Assembly: GCA_022771185.1 (NCBI GenBank)
Contig: JALFCJ010000164.1
Location: 1 to 13,912 of the forward strand
DNA from: Spirochaetales bacterium
Lineage (GTDB): Bacteria; Spirochaetota; Spirochaetia; Sphaerochaetales; Sphaerochaetaceae
Reading direction: 5' to 3'
Length of the DNA stretch: 13,912 nt
The first letter of the stretch is position 1, and every line of letters starts with the position of its first letter. This document shows, one piece after another, positions 7,297 to 13,912 of the stretch. The translations under genes and the position numbers were made by a program. The notes below the pieces were generated by a model. The model saw nothing but the letters and a program-made list of their open reading frames with translations, did not search any database and was not told where the DNA came from.

Positions 7297-9569
7297 TCAG
7301 CGTCCTTATTTTCCTTTTTCTCGTTTCTGCCTTCCTTATGGAAGTCTCTGTCTCTTCTTGGACCACGATAGTCTCTGTTATCTCTTCTGTCTCTATTGTA
7401 GTCTCTTCTTCTTTCTTCTCTCTTTTCTTCTTTTTTCTCTTCTGCTGCACCTTCTTCTGTTTCAGCGCCTGGCTGAGCATCGATATAAGAAAGGTTAAGT
7501 CTGCCCATTCTGTCGATTTCAATAAGCTTTACATCAACTTCCTGTCCGACTTCAAGAACATCGGAAACATTCTTTACTCTGTCGTGAGAAAGCTTGGAGA
7601 TATGACAAAGACCTTCTTTTCCAGGGAGAATCTCGATAAAAGCACCGAAGTCAACGATTCTCTTTACTGTTCCATGATAGATTTTTCCACATTCAGGCTC
7701 TTCGATAATTGATTGGACAAGTTTCTTTGCTTCCTGAGCAACTGAATTGTTCTTTCCATAGATCATGACTGTTCCGTCATCATCGATGTTGATTTCAGCA
7801 CCACTCTGTTCTGCAATAGCTCTGATTGTCTTTCCACCTGTTCCAATGACAGCTCCGATCTTGTCCTCTGGAACCTTGAGAGAAAGAATCTTTGGAGCAA
7901 GAGGACTAACCTCTTCTCTAGGACCAGGAAGTACAGAAGTCATGATACCAAGAATATGCATTCTGCCTTCTTTTGCCTGATTAAGAGCCTTTCTCATGAT
8001 TTCTGGTGTGACACCAGCAATCTTGATATCCATCTGGAATGCTGTGATACCGTCCTTTGTACCAGCTACCTTGAAATCCATATCGCCAAGGTGGTCTTCT
8101 TCTCCAAGAATATCTGAAAGAACAACATATCTGGAGTAATCAGCACCTTCTGTAATGAGACCCATTGCAATACCTGCAACTGGTTTTGAGATTGGAACAC
8201 CTGCATCCATAAGGGAGAGACAACCACCGCAGACGCTGGCCATTGAAGATGAGCCGTTTGACTCCATAATTTCAGATACGACTCTGACTGTGTACGGGAA
8301 AGAATCCTTCTTTGGTACAACAGCTTCAAGAGCGCGCTGAGCAAGGTGACCATGTCCAATCTCTCTTCTTCCTGTCGTAAGTCTTCCACATTCACCTACT
8401 GAATATGGAGGGAAGTTGTAGTGGAGCATGAAGTTGGAGTATGTCTTTTCACCATCAATGTTGTCGAAAAGTTGCTCATCGTTCACTGTTCCAAGTGTTG
8501 TTACAGCCAAAGACTGTGTCTCGCCACGTGTAAAGAGAGCACTACCATGTGTGCAAGGAAGAACACCAACTTCACAAGTAATAGGTCTGATTTCAGTTAC
8601 TTTTCTTCCGTCTGTTCTTACACCGTCATTAAGGATAGATGCACGAAGAATGTTATATTCCATATCATCAAACATCTTCATTACAAGGTCATATCTCTTT
8701 GGATCTTCATCGATAAGAGCACTGAACTTCTCGATTACTTCACTATGAACCTTGCCAAGAGCATTACCTCTGTTCATTTTTCCCTTGACAAAGGAAGCTT
8801 CCTTCTCAAGTGGATATGCATATTCTTTGATTGGCTCCATCCAAGAAAGATCTTCTTCTTTGAATTCCATCAAAGGAAGTTTTTCTTTTCCACAGAGCTC
8901 TCTCATTTTTGTCTGAGCTTCACAGATCTTTGTGATTTCAGGCTGTGCTGCCGCAATAGCGCCGAGCATGTCGTCTTCGCTAACTTCGTGTGCACCACCT
9001 TCGACCATTGTAATACCGTCATGTGTACCAGCAACAACAATGTCCAAGTCAGCCTGTGGAATCTGCTGGAATGTAGGGTTTATTACAAATTCATTACCGA
9101 TTTTTGCAACTCTAACAGCTGCAATTGGTCCGTAGAATGGGATATCTGAGATTGTTACAGCACAAGATGCTGCGTTAATGGCCACGATATCTGGAGTGTG
9201 GACCATATCAGAAGAAACAACTGTAGGGACAATCTGAATTTCTCTTCCGAATGCTTTGTCGAATAATGGTCTCATCGGTCTGTCGATAAGACGGGAAACA
9301 AGGATTTCTTTATCTTTTGGTTTTGATTCTCTCTTAAGAAATCCTCCAGGAATCTTTCCTGCTGCATAGTACTTTTCGTTGTACTCAACGGATACAGGTA
9401 CGTAATCGAGGGGTTCGCTTGGAGCTTCTCCACAGCAAACAGTGGCAATGACTACAGATCCTTCACAGCGTGCAAATACGCAACCATTTGCCTGCTTTCC
9501 AATCTTTCCAGTCTCGAATGTAAGGTCAATTCCCCCTACGTTTACGGATACTGTTGTAACATTTGACAT
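7293..9569 (-). CDS. pnp: Polyribonucleotide nucleotidyltransferase (PNPase) with a charged C-terminal tail
   Basis: A 758-residue trimeric 3'-to-5' phosphorolytic exoribonuclease, releasing nucleoside diphosphates during mRNA decay. Domains in order: first RNase PH-like domain with FLKR at 77-80 (the FFRR loop position) and Arg93, Arg97 and Arg100; an all-helical linker; second RNase PH-like domain with SNGSSS (437-442, phosphate site) and Asp486 and Asp492 before GDMDFK; a KH domain with VIGTGGK (574-580); and an S1 domain (about 629-697). After the S1 domain comes a tail of about 60 residues (698-758), rich in Arg, Asp, Glu and Lys with repeated RRD and NRD units. It is probably disordered and may bind RNA or partners; most PNPases end soon after S1. 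The ATG at 9567-9569 has GAAGG eight bases upstream. It follows rpsO as in many bacteria, and a hairpin lies in the spacer. The core call is certain; the role of the tail is inferred. Confidence 0.98.
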   Translation of the reverse strand: MSNVTTVSVNVGGIDLTFETGKIGKQANGCVFARCEGSVVIATVCCGEAPSEPLDYVPVSVEYNEKYYAAGKIPGGFLKRESKPKDKEILVSRLIDRPMRPLFDKAFGREIQIVPTVVSSDMVHTPDIVAINAASCAVTISDIPFYGPIAAVRVAKIGNEFVINPTFQQIPQADLDIVVAGTHDGITMVEGGAHEVSEDDMLGAIAAAQPEITKICEAQTKMRELCGKEKLPLMEFKEEDLSWMEPIKEYAYPLEKEASFVKGKMNRGNALGKVHSEVIEKFSALIDEDPKRYDLVMKMFDDMEYNILRASILNDGVRTDGRKVTEIRPITCEVGVLPCTHGSALFTRGETQSLAVTTLGTVNDEQLFDNIDGEKTYSNFMLHYNFPPYSVGECGRLTTGRREIGHGHLAQRALEAVVPKKDSFPYTVRVVSEIMESNGSSSMASVCGGCLSLMDAGVPISKPVAGIAMGLITEGADYSRYVVLSDILGEEDHLGDMDFKVAGTKDGITAFQMDIKIAGVTPEIMRKALNQAKEGRMHILGIMTSVLPGPREEVSPLAPKILSLKVPEDKIGAVIGTGGKTIRAIAEQSGAEINIDDDGTVMIYGKNNSVAQEAKKLVQSIIEEPECGKIYHGTVKRIVDFGAFIEILPGKEGLCHISKLSHDRVKNVSDVLEVGQEVDVKLIEIDRMGRLNLSYIDAQPGAETEEGAAEEKKEEKREERRRDYNRDRRDNRDYRGPRRDRDFHKEGRNEKKENKDAE
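7402..7443. repeat. 42-nt uninterrupted pyrimidine/purine tract inside pnp
   Basis: All 42 plus-strand bases are C or T, so the pnp mRNA is all purine here, with runs such as GAAGAAAAGAG. It encodes the EEKKEEKREERRR part of the PNPase tail. Such tracts can slip in replication or form triplex DNA. Here it is probably just a by-product of the Lys/Glu/Arg-rich protein segment. Confidence 0.8.
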
Positions 9570-9591
9570 TAAAATTACCTTCTTTCTTTCT

Positions 9592-9611
9592 TTTATAGTT
9601 CTTTATAGTTC
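9592..9611. repeat. Exact 10-bp tandem duplication in the rpsO-pnp spacer
   Basis: TTTATAGTTC occurs twice back to back (9592-9601 and 9602-9611); on the transcribed strand this reads GAACTATAAA twice. It lies between the hairpin and the pnp ribosome binding site. Each copy contains TATAAA, which resembles a -10 box, but I see no convincing -35 upstream. It could be a protein-binding site in the mRNA or a chance duplication. Confidence 0.6.
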
Positions 9612-9617
9612 AGTACA

Positions 9618-9643
9618 GAAAGCCAGAGATGACTCTGGCTTTC
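9618..9643 (-). terminator. Hairpin between rpsO and pnp: leaky terminator or mRNA processing site
   Basis: GAAAGCCAGAG (9618-9628) and CTCTGGCTTTC (9633-9643) form a perfect 11-bp stem with a 4-nt loop, starting 11 bases past the rpsO stop. In the mRNA, only TTTC within the 3' arm and then TGTACTG follow, so there is no proper U-tract and full termination is unlikely. In E. coli the same spacer carries an attenuating terminator and an RNase III-cleaved hairpin used in PNPase autoregulation. A similar job is inferred here. Confidence 0.65.
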
Positions 9644-9653
9644 CAAATATTCT

Positions 9654-9920
9654 TTATTTTCTAAGTCCAAGCTCTGCAATAAGTGCTCTGTACTCATCGA
9701 TATTTCTGTTCTTAACATAGGCAAGAAGTCTTCTTCTCTGACCTACAAGCATCAAGAGACCTCTCTTAGAAGCGTAATCTTTAGGATTAGCCTTAAAGTG
9801 ATTCTGAAGGTCATTGATTCTTGCTGTAAGAAGTGCAATCTGAACCTTTGCGTCTCCAGTGTTGGCAGCATTACCGCCAAACTTCTCGATGATTTCTCTT
9901 TTCTGTTCTGCTGAAATCAT
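9654..9920 (-). CDS. rpsO: 30S ribosomal protein S15
   Basis: An 88-residue primary-binding protein of the small ribosomal subunit. It contacts 16S rRNA helices 20-22 and helps form an intersubunit bridge. Length and pattern match the family throughout: an N-terminal helix, then NTGDAKVQIALLTARINDLQ (20-39), the RGLLMLVGQRRRLL core (53-66) and the ending LIAELGLRK. The ATG overlaps the ribF stop by four bases (ATGA), with TTGGAG about eight bases upstream inside ribF. After its stop comes the only non-coding gap of the operon. In E. coli S15 represses its own translation by binding its leader; here the leader is ribF coding sequence, so any such control would have to act there. Confidence 0.98.
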   Translation of the reverse strand: MISAEQKREIIEKFGGNAANTGDAKVQIALLTARINDLQNHFKANPKDYASKRGLLMLVGQRRRLLAYVKNRNIDEYRALIAELGLRK

Positions 9921-10741
9921 TTCTGTTCTCCAAAAAATATAGAATCTAGGGGTAAAGAACTCAAAGATACCTCTGATATATCCGTATCTGTAGGCTTAAA
10001 ACATAGATTATCATCATCTATATAACATAAGCCATTACAGATTGAGCCGGATTTATCCAGACTCTCTGCTTCATAAACTCCCGGTGGCGGCAGTAGTTGA
10101 TGAATTGAATCTCTACCATAAACCAGAGCATCATCTTTCAACCTGAAAGGGCATGGCATCAGATCGACGCGATACTTCCGGCCGATGAGAGTCGGAATAC
10201 ATCCGGTCTCACCTTTTTCTATCACCCTTCTTACAAGAGTTGACGAGATCTTTTCTCCACCCTCCGTAAGAATTGCTTTCTCAATAATAACCTTGGTATC
10301 TATTCCTATACTTTTAAAAATGGAACCAAGATCTTGAGCAGAGGCAGAGGAACTAGGATTACCAAAGCGGAAATCTTCACCTACCACCACTGTTTCAGGA
10401 GTTGTAAGAGACGTTAGCATCTCTATAAACCCACTAGCAGATATCATACTGAATTCATGGGAAAAGTCAATGACTACGAAGGCATCTATGTCCTCTTTCT
10501 CCACTTCTTCTTTTCTCAATCTCAAAGTATCTATATTTCTGAATTTACCAGGCTTTGGATTAGAAGAAAAAGTAATCACCATAGAGGTGGAGGAAGGAAT
10601 TTTCAAGCTTTCCTCCTTCACTCTTTTTATAAGAGTCTGGTGACCTAGGTGTACACCGTCAAAGACTCCTATGGTGATTACAGCTTTTTTATTCTTAAGT
10701 TCTTTTGACTTCAATAAAGATACAAAGTCGTACTCTCTCAT
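9917..10741 (-). CDS. ribF: RibF-type FAD synthetase with a degenerate riboflavin kinase domain
   Basis: A 274-residue protein of the RibF family, which normally joins FMN adenylyltransferase (N-terminal) to riboflavin kinase (C-terminal). The N-terminal half has the nucleotidyltransferase motifs GVFDGVHLGHQ (25-35, with HLGH at 31-34), GEDFRFG (121-127) and ISSTLVRR (165-172). The usual FDPHP element reads FSSNP (58-62), losing the Asp and His. The C-terminal part keeps a barrel-like outline (GRKYRV at 187-192; LPPPGVY at 217-223) but has no GFPTAN motif, whose Thr and Asn bind the metal and ATP. It is also shorter than typical 300-315 residue enzymes. The likely reading is FMN-to-FAD activity only, with FMN supplied by another kinase or by import. 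The ATG overlaps the truB stop by one base (TAATG), with GAGG upstream. The family is sure; loss of kinase activity is inferred. Confidence 0.88.
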   Translation of the reverse strand: MREYDFVSLLKSKELKNKKAVITIGVFDGVHLGHQTLIKRVKEESLKIPSSTSMVITFSSNPKPGKFRNIDTLRLRKEEVEKEDIDAFVVIDFSHEFSMISASGFIEMLTSLTTPETVVVGEDFRFGNPSSSASAQDLGSIFKSIGIDTKVIIEKAILTEGGEKISSTLVRRVIEKGETGCIPTLIGRKYRVDLMPCPFRLKDDALVYGRDSIHQLLPPPGVYEAESLDKSGSICNGLCYIDDDNLCFKPTDTDISEVSLSSLPLDSIFFGEQK

Positions 10742-11577
10742 TAGAACCTCGTAAGAAACTTAAATTTATCACCCTTCTCACCTATTCCATACGGCTTATT
10801 GTCTATAAAAACAAAGCAATACGGTTTATTGGAATCTGTATCACTGATAATATGGCTGGAAAGCTGGGCTCCATTATCAATATTTTTCTTTTGTCTGGCA
10901 TCCATTTCCACTGTAGAAAAGAGATTGGTTTTCTCCAGTAGAAACATGGTATCTTTTCCTATGTCTTCAAGCGTAAAGGGACCCACTTCCAAGCGCCTAA
11001 GAGCGACCAAGTGTCCACAAGTATTTAGCCGATATGCAATGTCTCTTGCAAGAGAACGTATATAAGTGCCTTTGGAGACCTTTGACTCAAACTCCAGGAT
11101 GCCACCTTCATATGAGACGATATCTAAGGATGAAATCTCAATCTCTCGAGGCTGCATTTCCACGTCTAATCCTTTTCTTGCCATTTGATACGCTCTTTTT
11201 CCATCAACATGTAGTGCACTATAAAGAGGAGGTGTCTGAAGTTGCTTTCCTATAAAAGTAGGTAGTATTTCCTTTATTTCATTTAGGGTTGGAATATAAG
11301 AAGATTCTCTGACTGTGTTTCCTTCAGGATCCAGTGTATCTGTTTCAGTACCAAACTTAAATCTACCACGATATTTTTTGCCGAAAGAAGAAAATACAGG
11401 ATTAAGCCTGGTGGCTGTTCCAATAAAAACAACCATCAGGCCAGAAGCGAATTTATCTAAAGTACCGGCATGTCCCACCTTTTCTCCCTTATGTTCCTTT
11501 TTTACAGGATAAAGAGAAGAAAAAGAAGTGACACCTTCTTTTTTATCCATTAAGAGAAGAGAAAAATCACTTCCCAT
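10741..11577 (-). CDS. truB: tRNA pseudouridine(55) synthase
   Basis: A 278-residue enzyme that isomerises U55 in the T-loop of tRNAs to pseudouridine and acts as a tRNA-folding chaperone. Visible motifs are VGHAGTLDKFASG (34-46, with catalytic Asp41), KKYRGRFKFG (67-76, with Tyr69 stacking on the substrate) and SKGTYIRSLARD (168-179, with Arg174). The C-terminal extension resembles a PUA-like domain but is poorly conserved to the eye. The start at 11577 lies inside rbfA, an 11-base overlap, with GGTGG nine bases upstream. Met10 is another possible start, but it would remove part of the SLLLMDKKEG strand typical of the family N-terminus. The rbfA-truB pairing is conserved in many bacteria and links ribosome and tRNA maturation. 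Confidence 0.95.
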   Translation of the reverse strand: MGSDFSLLLMDKKEGVTSFSSLYPVKKEHKGEKVGHAGTLDKFASGLMVVFIGTATRLNPVFSSFGKKYRGRFKFGTETDTLDPEGNTVRESSYIPTLNEIKEILPTFIGKQLQTPPLYSALHVDGKRAYQMARKGLDVEMQPREIEISSLDIVSYEGGILEFESKVSKGTYIRSLARDIAYRLNTCGHLVALRRLEVGPFTLEDIGKDTMFLLEKTNLFSTVEMDARQKKNIDNGAQLSSHIISDTDSNKPYCFVFIDNKPYGIGEKGDKFKFLTRF

Positions 11578-11926
11578 CGTTTGAGACCACCTCGTCGATC
11601 AGTCTATTAATTCTTTCACCTTCGATATAAGAATTATCTTTGATGAACTTAAGAACAGGAGTGTTCTTTGTCTTCATAACACCGGCAAGCTTGGACTGGA
11701 TGAAGTAGGATGCACCTTGGAGAGCTTTTACAGACTTCTCCAGAACACTGTTATCATAAATATATGAAACATAAACCTTTGCACTTGAGTTATCAGGACT
11801 AAGCTCGACTCGTGTAATACTGACAAGAGTACTGAGGTTATGATTCTTTATGGCTCCTTTTACTATGAGGCTGGAGATTGTCTCAAGAATCTTATTCTCC
11901 AGCCTTTCCTGACTGTACTCACTCAT
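11567..11926 (-). CDS. rbfA: 30S ribosome-binding factor A
   Basis: A 119-residue single-domain protein with a type II KH fold that binds the immature 30S subunit and assists 16S rRNA 5'-end maturation and cold adaptation. Visible family features are the N-terminal helix ending ISSLIVKGAIK, the strand SITRVELSPDNSSAKVYVS (36-54), the KALQGASYFIQSKLAGVM helix (67-84) containing the KH-like Gly-Ala turn, and TPVLKFIKDNS (88-98), matching the usual P-x-L-x-F-x-x-D element. The ATG overlaps the infB stop by eight bases (ATGAGTGA), and the 3' end overlaps truB by eleven, so three reading frames are chained. The length is normal, and the infB-rbfA-truB context supports the assignment. Confidence 0.93.
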   Translation of the reverse strand: MSEYSQERLENKILETISSLIVKGAIKNHNLSTLVSITRVELSPDNSSAKVYVSYIYDNSVLEKSVKALQGASYFIQSKLAGVMKTKNTPVLKFIKDNSYIEGERINRLIDEVVSNDGK

Positions 11927-13912
11927 CGAATTCCAATGTCCTCTTAACTTCTTCAGTATCTACGACTTCAAGTATATCGCCTACCTGCAGATCCTGCCAG
12001 TTTTCAAGTCCGACACCACATTCGAAGCCTTCAAGGACCTCCTTTGCATCATCTTTGAATCTCTTGAGTGAAGAGATCTTGATAAGGCTCTGGCTGATCT
12101 GAATAGAGTCTCTGATTACGCGGACAAGGCTGTTACGTTTGATCTTTCCTTCAGTAACCATACAACCTGCAATGATACCGACTTTTGGAACCTTGAATGT
12201 ATCTCTGACTTCGACTTTACCGATATCAACTTCCCTAGTCTCAGGAGATAGCATGCCTTCCATAGCAGCCTTAATGTCATCAACTACATCGTAGATGATA
12301 TTGTACTTCTTTATCTCGACCTTCTCTTCGTTTGCCAAAGCCTGGGCACGAGGTGTAGGTCTGACGTTGAAGCCGATGACAACTGCATTTGAAGCTGAAG
12401 CAAGAGTAATATCGCTTTCGATGATTGCTCCGGCGCTAGCTCTGATTACATTAAGTTTGATCTCAGGTGTGCTGAGTTTCTCCAATACACCTGTGAGTGC
12501 CTCGACAGATCCCTGGACGTCACCCTTGATGATGACATTGAAGTCTGTAACCTGACCTTCCTTAATCTTTTCGTTGAGGTTCTCAAGTGTAACCTTATTT
12601 CTGCTGCTGTTTTCACCAAGTCTCTCAAGTTCCTGACGCTTTGTAGCAATGCTTCTTGCTGTCTTTTCATCCTCTGTAACCTGGAACGGATCGCCAGCTG
12701 AAGGAATATTTGATAGGCCGATGATCTCAACAGGAGTAGATGGACCAGCTTCTGTGATCTTTCTTCCCTTGTCGTCGAACATTGCCCTGACACGACCTGA
12801 ATAAATACCGGCAACATAGTAGTCCCCCTGATGGAGTGTACCTTTCTGCACGATAACAGTAGCGACAGTACCTCTACCCTGGTCGATTCTCGATTCAAGA
12901 ACCTTACCCACAGCCCTACAGTTAGGATTAGCCTTCAGCTCAAGCATTTCAGCCTGGAGAAGGATAGTATCCAATAAGTCGTCGATACCAATCTTCTTTA
13001 ACGCAGAGATCTCACAGTACAAGGTCTGTCCACCCCATTCTTCAGGCATAAGGCCCAAATCAGAGAGCTGTTGCTTGACTCTGTCGGGATTGGCTTCTGG
13101 AAGATCGCACTTGTTGATGGCAACAATAATTGGAACCTTTGCAGCCTTTGCGTGGTCGATGGCTTCTCTCGTCTGCGGCATGACACCGTCATTTGCAGCG
13201 ACTACAAGAACGACGATATCTGTAACCTGGGCGCCTCTAGCTCTCATCATACTGAATGCAGCGTGGCCCGGAGTATCCAAGAATACAATCTCACCCTTAT
13301 CTGGAACGCTTACTTTGTATGCACCGATATGCTGGGTGATACCACCATACTCTCCTGCAACGACGTTGGTACTACGAATAGCATCAAGTGTCTTTGTCTT
13401 ACCATGGTCTACGTGTCCCATGACAGTGACAATTGGTGGACGTGGTACCATGTCCTCTTCTCTATCTTCTTCCTGTTCGATGACAGTTTCGTCATAAAGA
13501 GAGACAAGATGGACGGAACAACCATATTCAGATGCGATAATCTCAGCTGTTTCATGGTCGATCTGTTGGTTGATAGTAACCATCATACCCATCTTGAAGA
13601 GCTTGGATATAATATCTGAAGCTTTGAGATTCATCTTCTTTGCCAAGTCAGCAACAGTGATATTTTCCATAATATCGATGCTGCTAGGAACAGCTGAGAG
13701 CTTCATTTCCATGACTTTCTTCTTCTGAAGTGCAAAGTCCAGCTCTTCATCTTTCTGCCATCTGTTGTCCTTGTCCTTTCTCTTGTTGGCGTTTGCACTT
13801 GTCTTTCTGGCACCGTTTTTCTGGTTTAGTTCCATTGGTGCTGGAGCGACACTCTGGCTTCTAGGACCATTAGAGAAACGTGGAGCGCCACCCTGAGGTC
13901 TATTACTGCCCT
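11919..13912 (-). CDS. infB: Translation initiation factor IF-2, 5' end cut by the window edge
   Basis: GTPase that brings fMet-tRNA to the 30S subunit and promotes subunit joining. Residues are numbered here from the Met at 13835: an IF2_N-like domain (about 55-105), then the G domain with GHVDHGKT (140-147), GGITQHIGAY (164-173), DTPGHAAF (187-194), NKCD (241-244) and SAL (277-279), followed by domain II, domain III and the fMet-tRNA-binding domain IV. The ATG at 13835 is probably internal. The frame stays open to 13910, encoding a Gly-, Pro-, Arg- and Asn-rich stretch (RPQGGAPRFSNGPRSQ), which is the disordered N-terminal region expected in full-length IF-2. The gene therefore starts beyond the right edge. 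Its 3' end overlaps rbfA by eight bases. It is the most upstream gene visible in the operon; nusA often precedes it, but that lies outside the window. Confidence 0.97.
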   Translation of the reverse strand, partial: GSNRPQGGAPRFSNGPRSQSVAPAPMELNQKNGARKTSANANKRKDKDNRWQKDEELDFALQKKKVMEMKLSAVPSSIDIMENITVADLAKKMNLKASDIISKLFKMGMMVTINQQIDHETAEIIASEYGCSVHLVSLYDETVIEQEEDREEDMVPRPPIVTVMGHVDHGKTKTLDAIRSTNVVAGEYGGITQHIGAYKVSVPDKGEIVFLDTPGHAAFSMMRARGAQVTDIVVLVVAANDGVMPQTREAIDHAKAAKVPIIVAINKCDLPEANPDRVKQQLSDLGLMPEEWGGQTLYCEISALKKIGIDDLLDTILLQAEMLELKANPNCRAVGKVLESRIDQGRGTVATVIVQKGTLHQGDYYVAGIYSGRVRAMFDDKGRKITEAGPSTPVEIIGLSNIPSAGDPFQVTEDEKTARSIATKRQELERLGENSSRNKVTLENLNEKIKEGQVTDFNVIIKGDVQGSVEALTGVLEKLSTPEIKLNVIRASAGAIIESDITLASASNAVVIGFNVRPTPRAQALANEEKVEIKKYNIIYDVVDDIKAAMEGMLSPETREVDIGKVEVRDTFKVPKVGIIAGCMVTEGKIKRNSLVRVIRDSIQISQSLIKISSLKRFKDDAKEVLEGFECGVGLENWQDLQVGDILEVVDTEEVKRTLEFDE

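Noticed and set aside
8421..9149. 242-codon open frame on the plus strand, antisense to pnp
   Set aside because: Its translation is rich in Cys, Phe and Ser with no family pattern, and it lies wholly inside the unmistakable pnp gene. It is a shadow of pnp codon use.
9592..9611. Possible pnp promoter using the TATAAA in the tandem 10-mer
   Set aside because: No -35-like hexamer at 16-18 bp spacing upstream; the region there is the hairpin arm. It is kept only as a repeat.
13071..13619. Plus-strand open frames antisense to infB
   Set aside because: Wholly within the IF-2 G-domain coding region, with no ribosome binding site or recognisable domain. They are codon-bias shadows.
1..13912. CRISPR array, tRNA or rRNA gene, insertion sequence, prophage or toxin-antitoxin pair
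   Set aside because: Coding genes fill nearly the whole window. The only gaps (439-630, 3352-3377 and 9570-9653) are too short or lack such signatures, and no terminal inverted repeats or transposase motifs were seen.

Overview
The window is a stretch of core bacterial chromosome, moderately AT-rich (estimated by eye), with no mobile element, CRISPR array, RNA gene or phage gene that I can see. Two features point to a spirochaete of the Treponema/Sphaerochaeta type. One is a giant GreA, in which a normal-size GreA is fused behind about 740 residues of helical repeat protein. The other is the gene run infB-rbfA-truB-ribF-rpsO-pnp-dut followed by two LptF/LptG-family permeases and tgt. The organism call rests on remembered family and gene-order patterns, not on a search.

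Layout. (1) Positions 1-438, minus strand: the N-terminal two thirds of ribulose-phosphate 3-epimerase (rpe), cut by the left edge. (2) Positions 439-630: a divergent promoter region. The rpe promoter appears to place transcription at the start codon itself (leaderless). The plus-strand promoter has an extended -10 and a roughly 90-nt leader with two hairpins. (3) Positions 631-3351, plus strand: the 906-residue GreA fusion. (4) Positions 3353-3378: a perfect 11-bp hairpin shared as terminator by the two convergent units. (5) Positions 3378-13912, minus strand: one tightly packed operon, transcribed from right to left in the order infB (5' end outside the window), rbfA, truB, ribF, rpsO, pnp, dut, lptF, lptG, tgt. 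Almost every junction overlaps or abuts (8, 11, 1, 4, 4, 0, 1 and 4 nt). The only real gap is the 84-nt rpsO-pnp spacer, which holds a strong hairpin.

Functionally the operon joins translation initiation and ribosome maturation (IF2, RbfA, S15), tRNA modification (TruB, Tgt), RNA turnover (PNPase), flavin cofactor synthesis (RibF), nucleotide-pool hygiene (dUTPase) and envelope lipid transport (two LptF/G-type permeases). The points most worth a second look are the GreA fusion, a RibF whose riboflavin-kinase half lacks its signature motif, an Arg/Asp/Glu-rich tail on PNPase encoded by a 42-nt uninterrupted purine run, the apparently leaderless rpe promoter, and the hairpins in the greA leader and rpsO-pnp spacer. 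I found no clear sign of a wholly new system.
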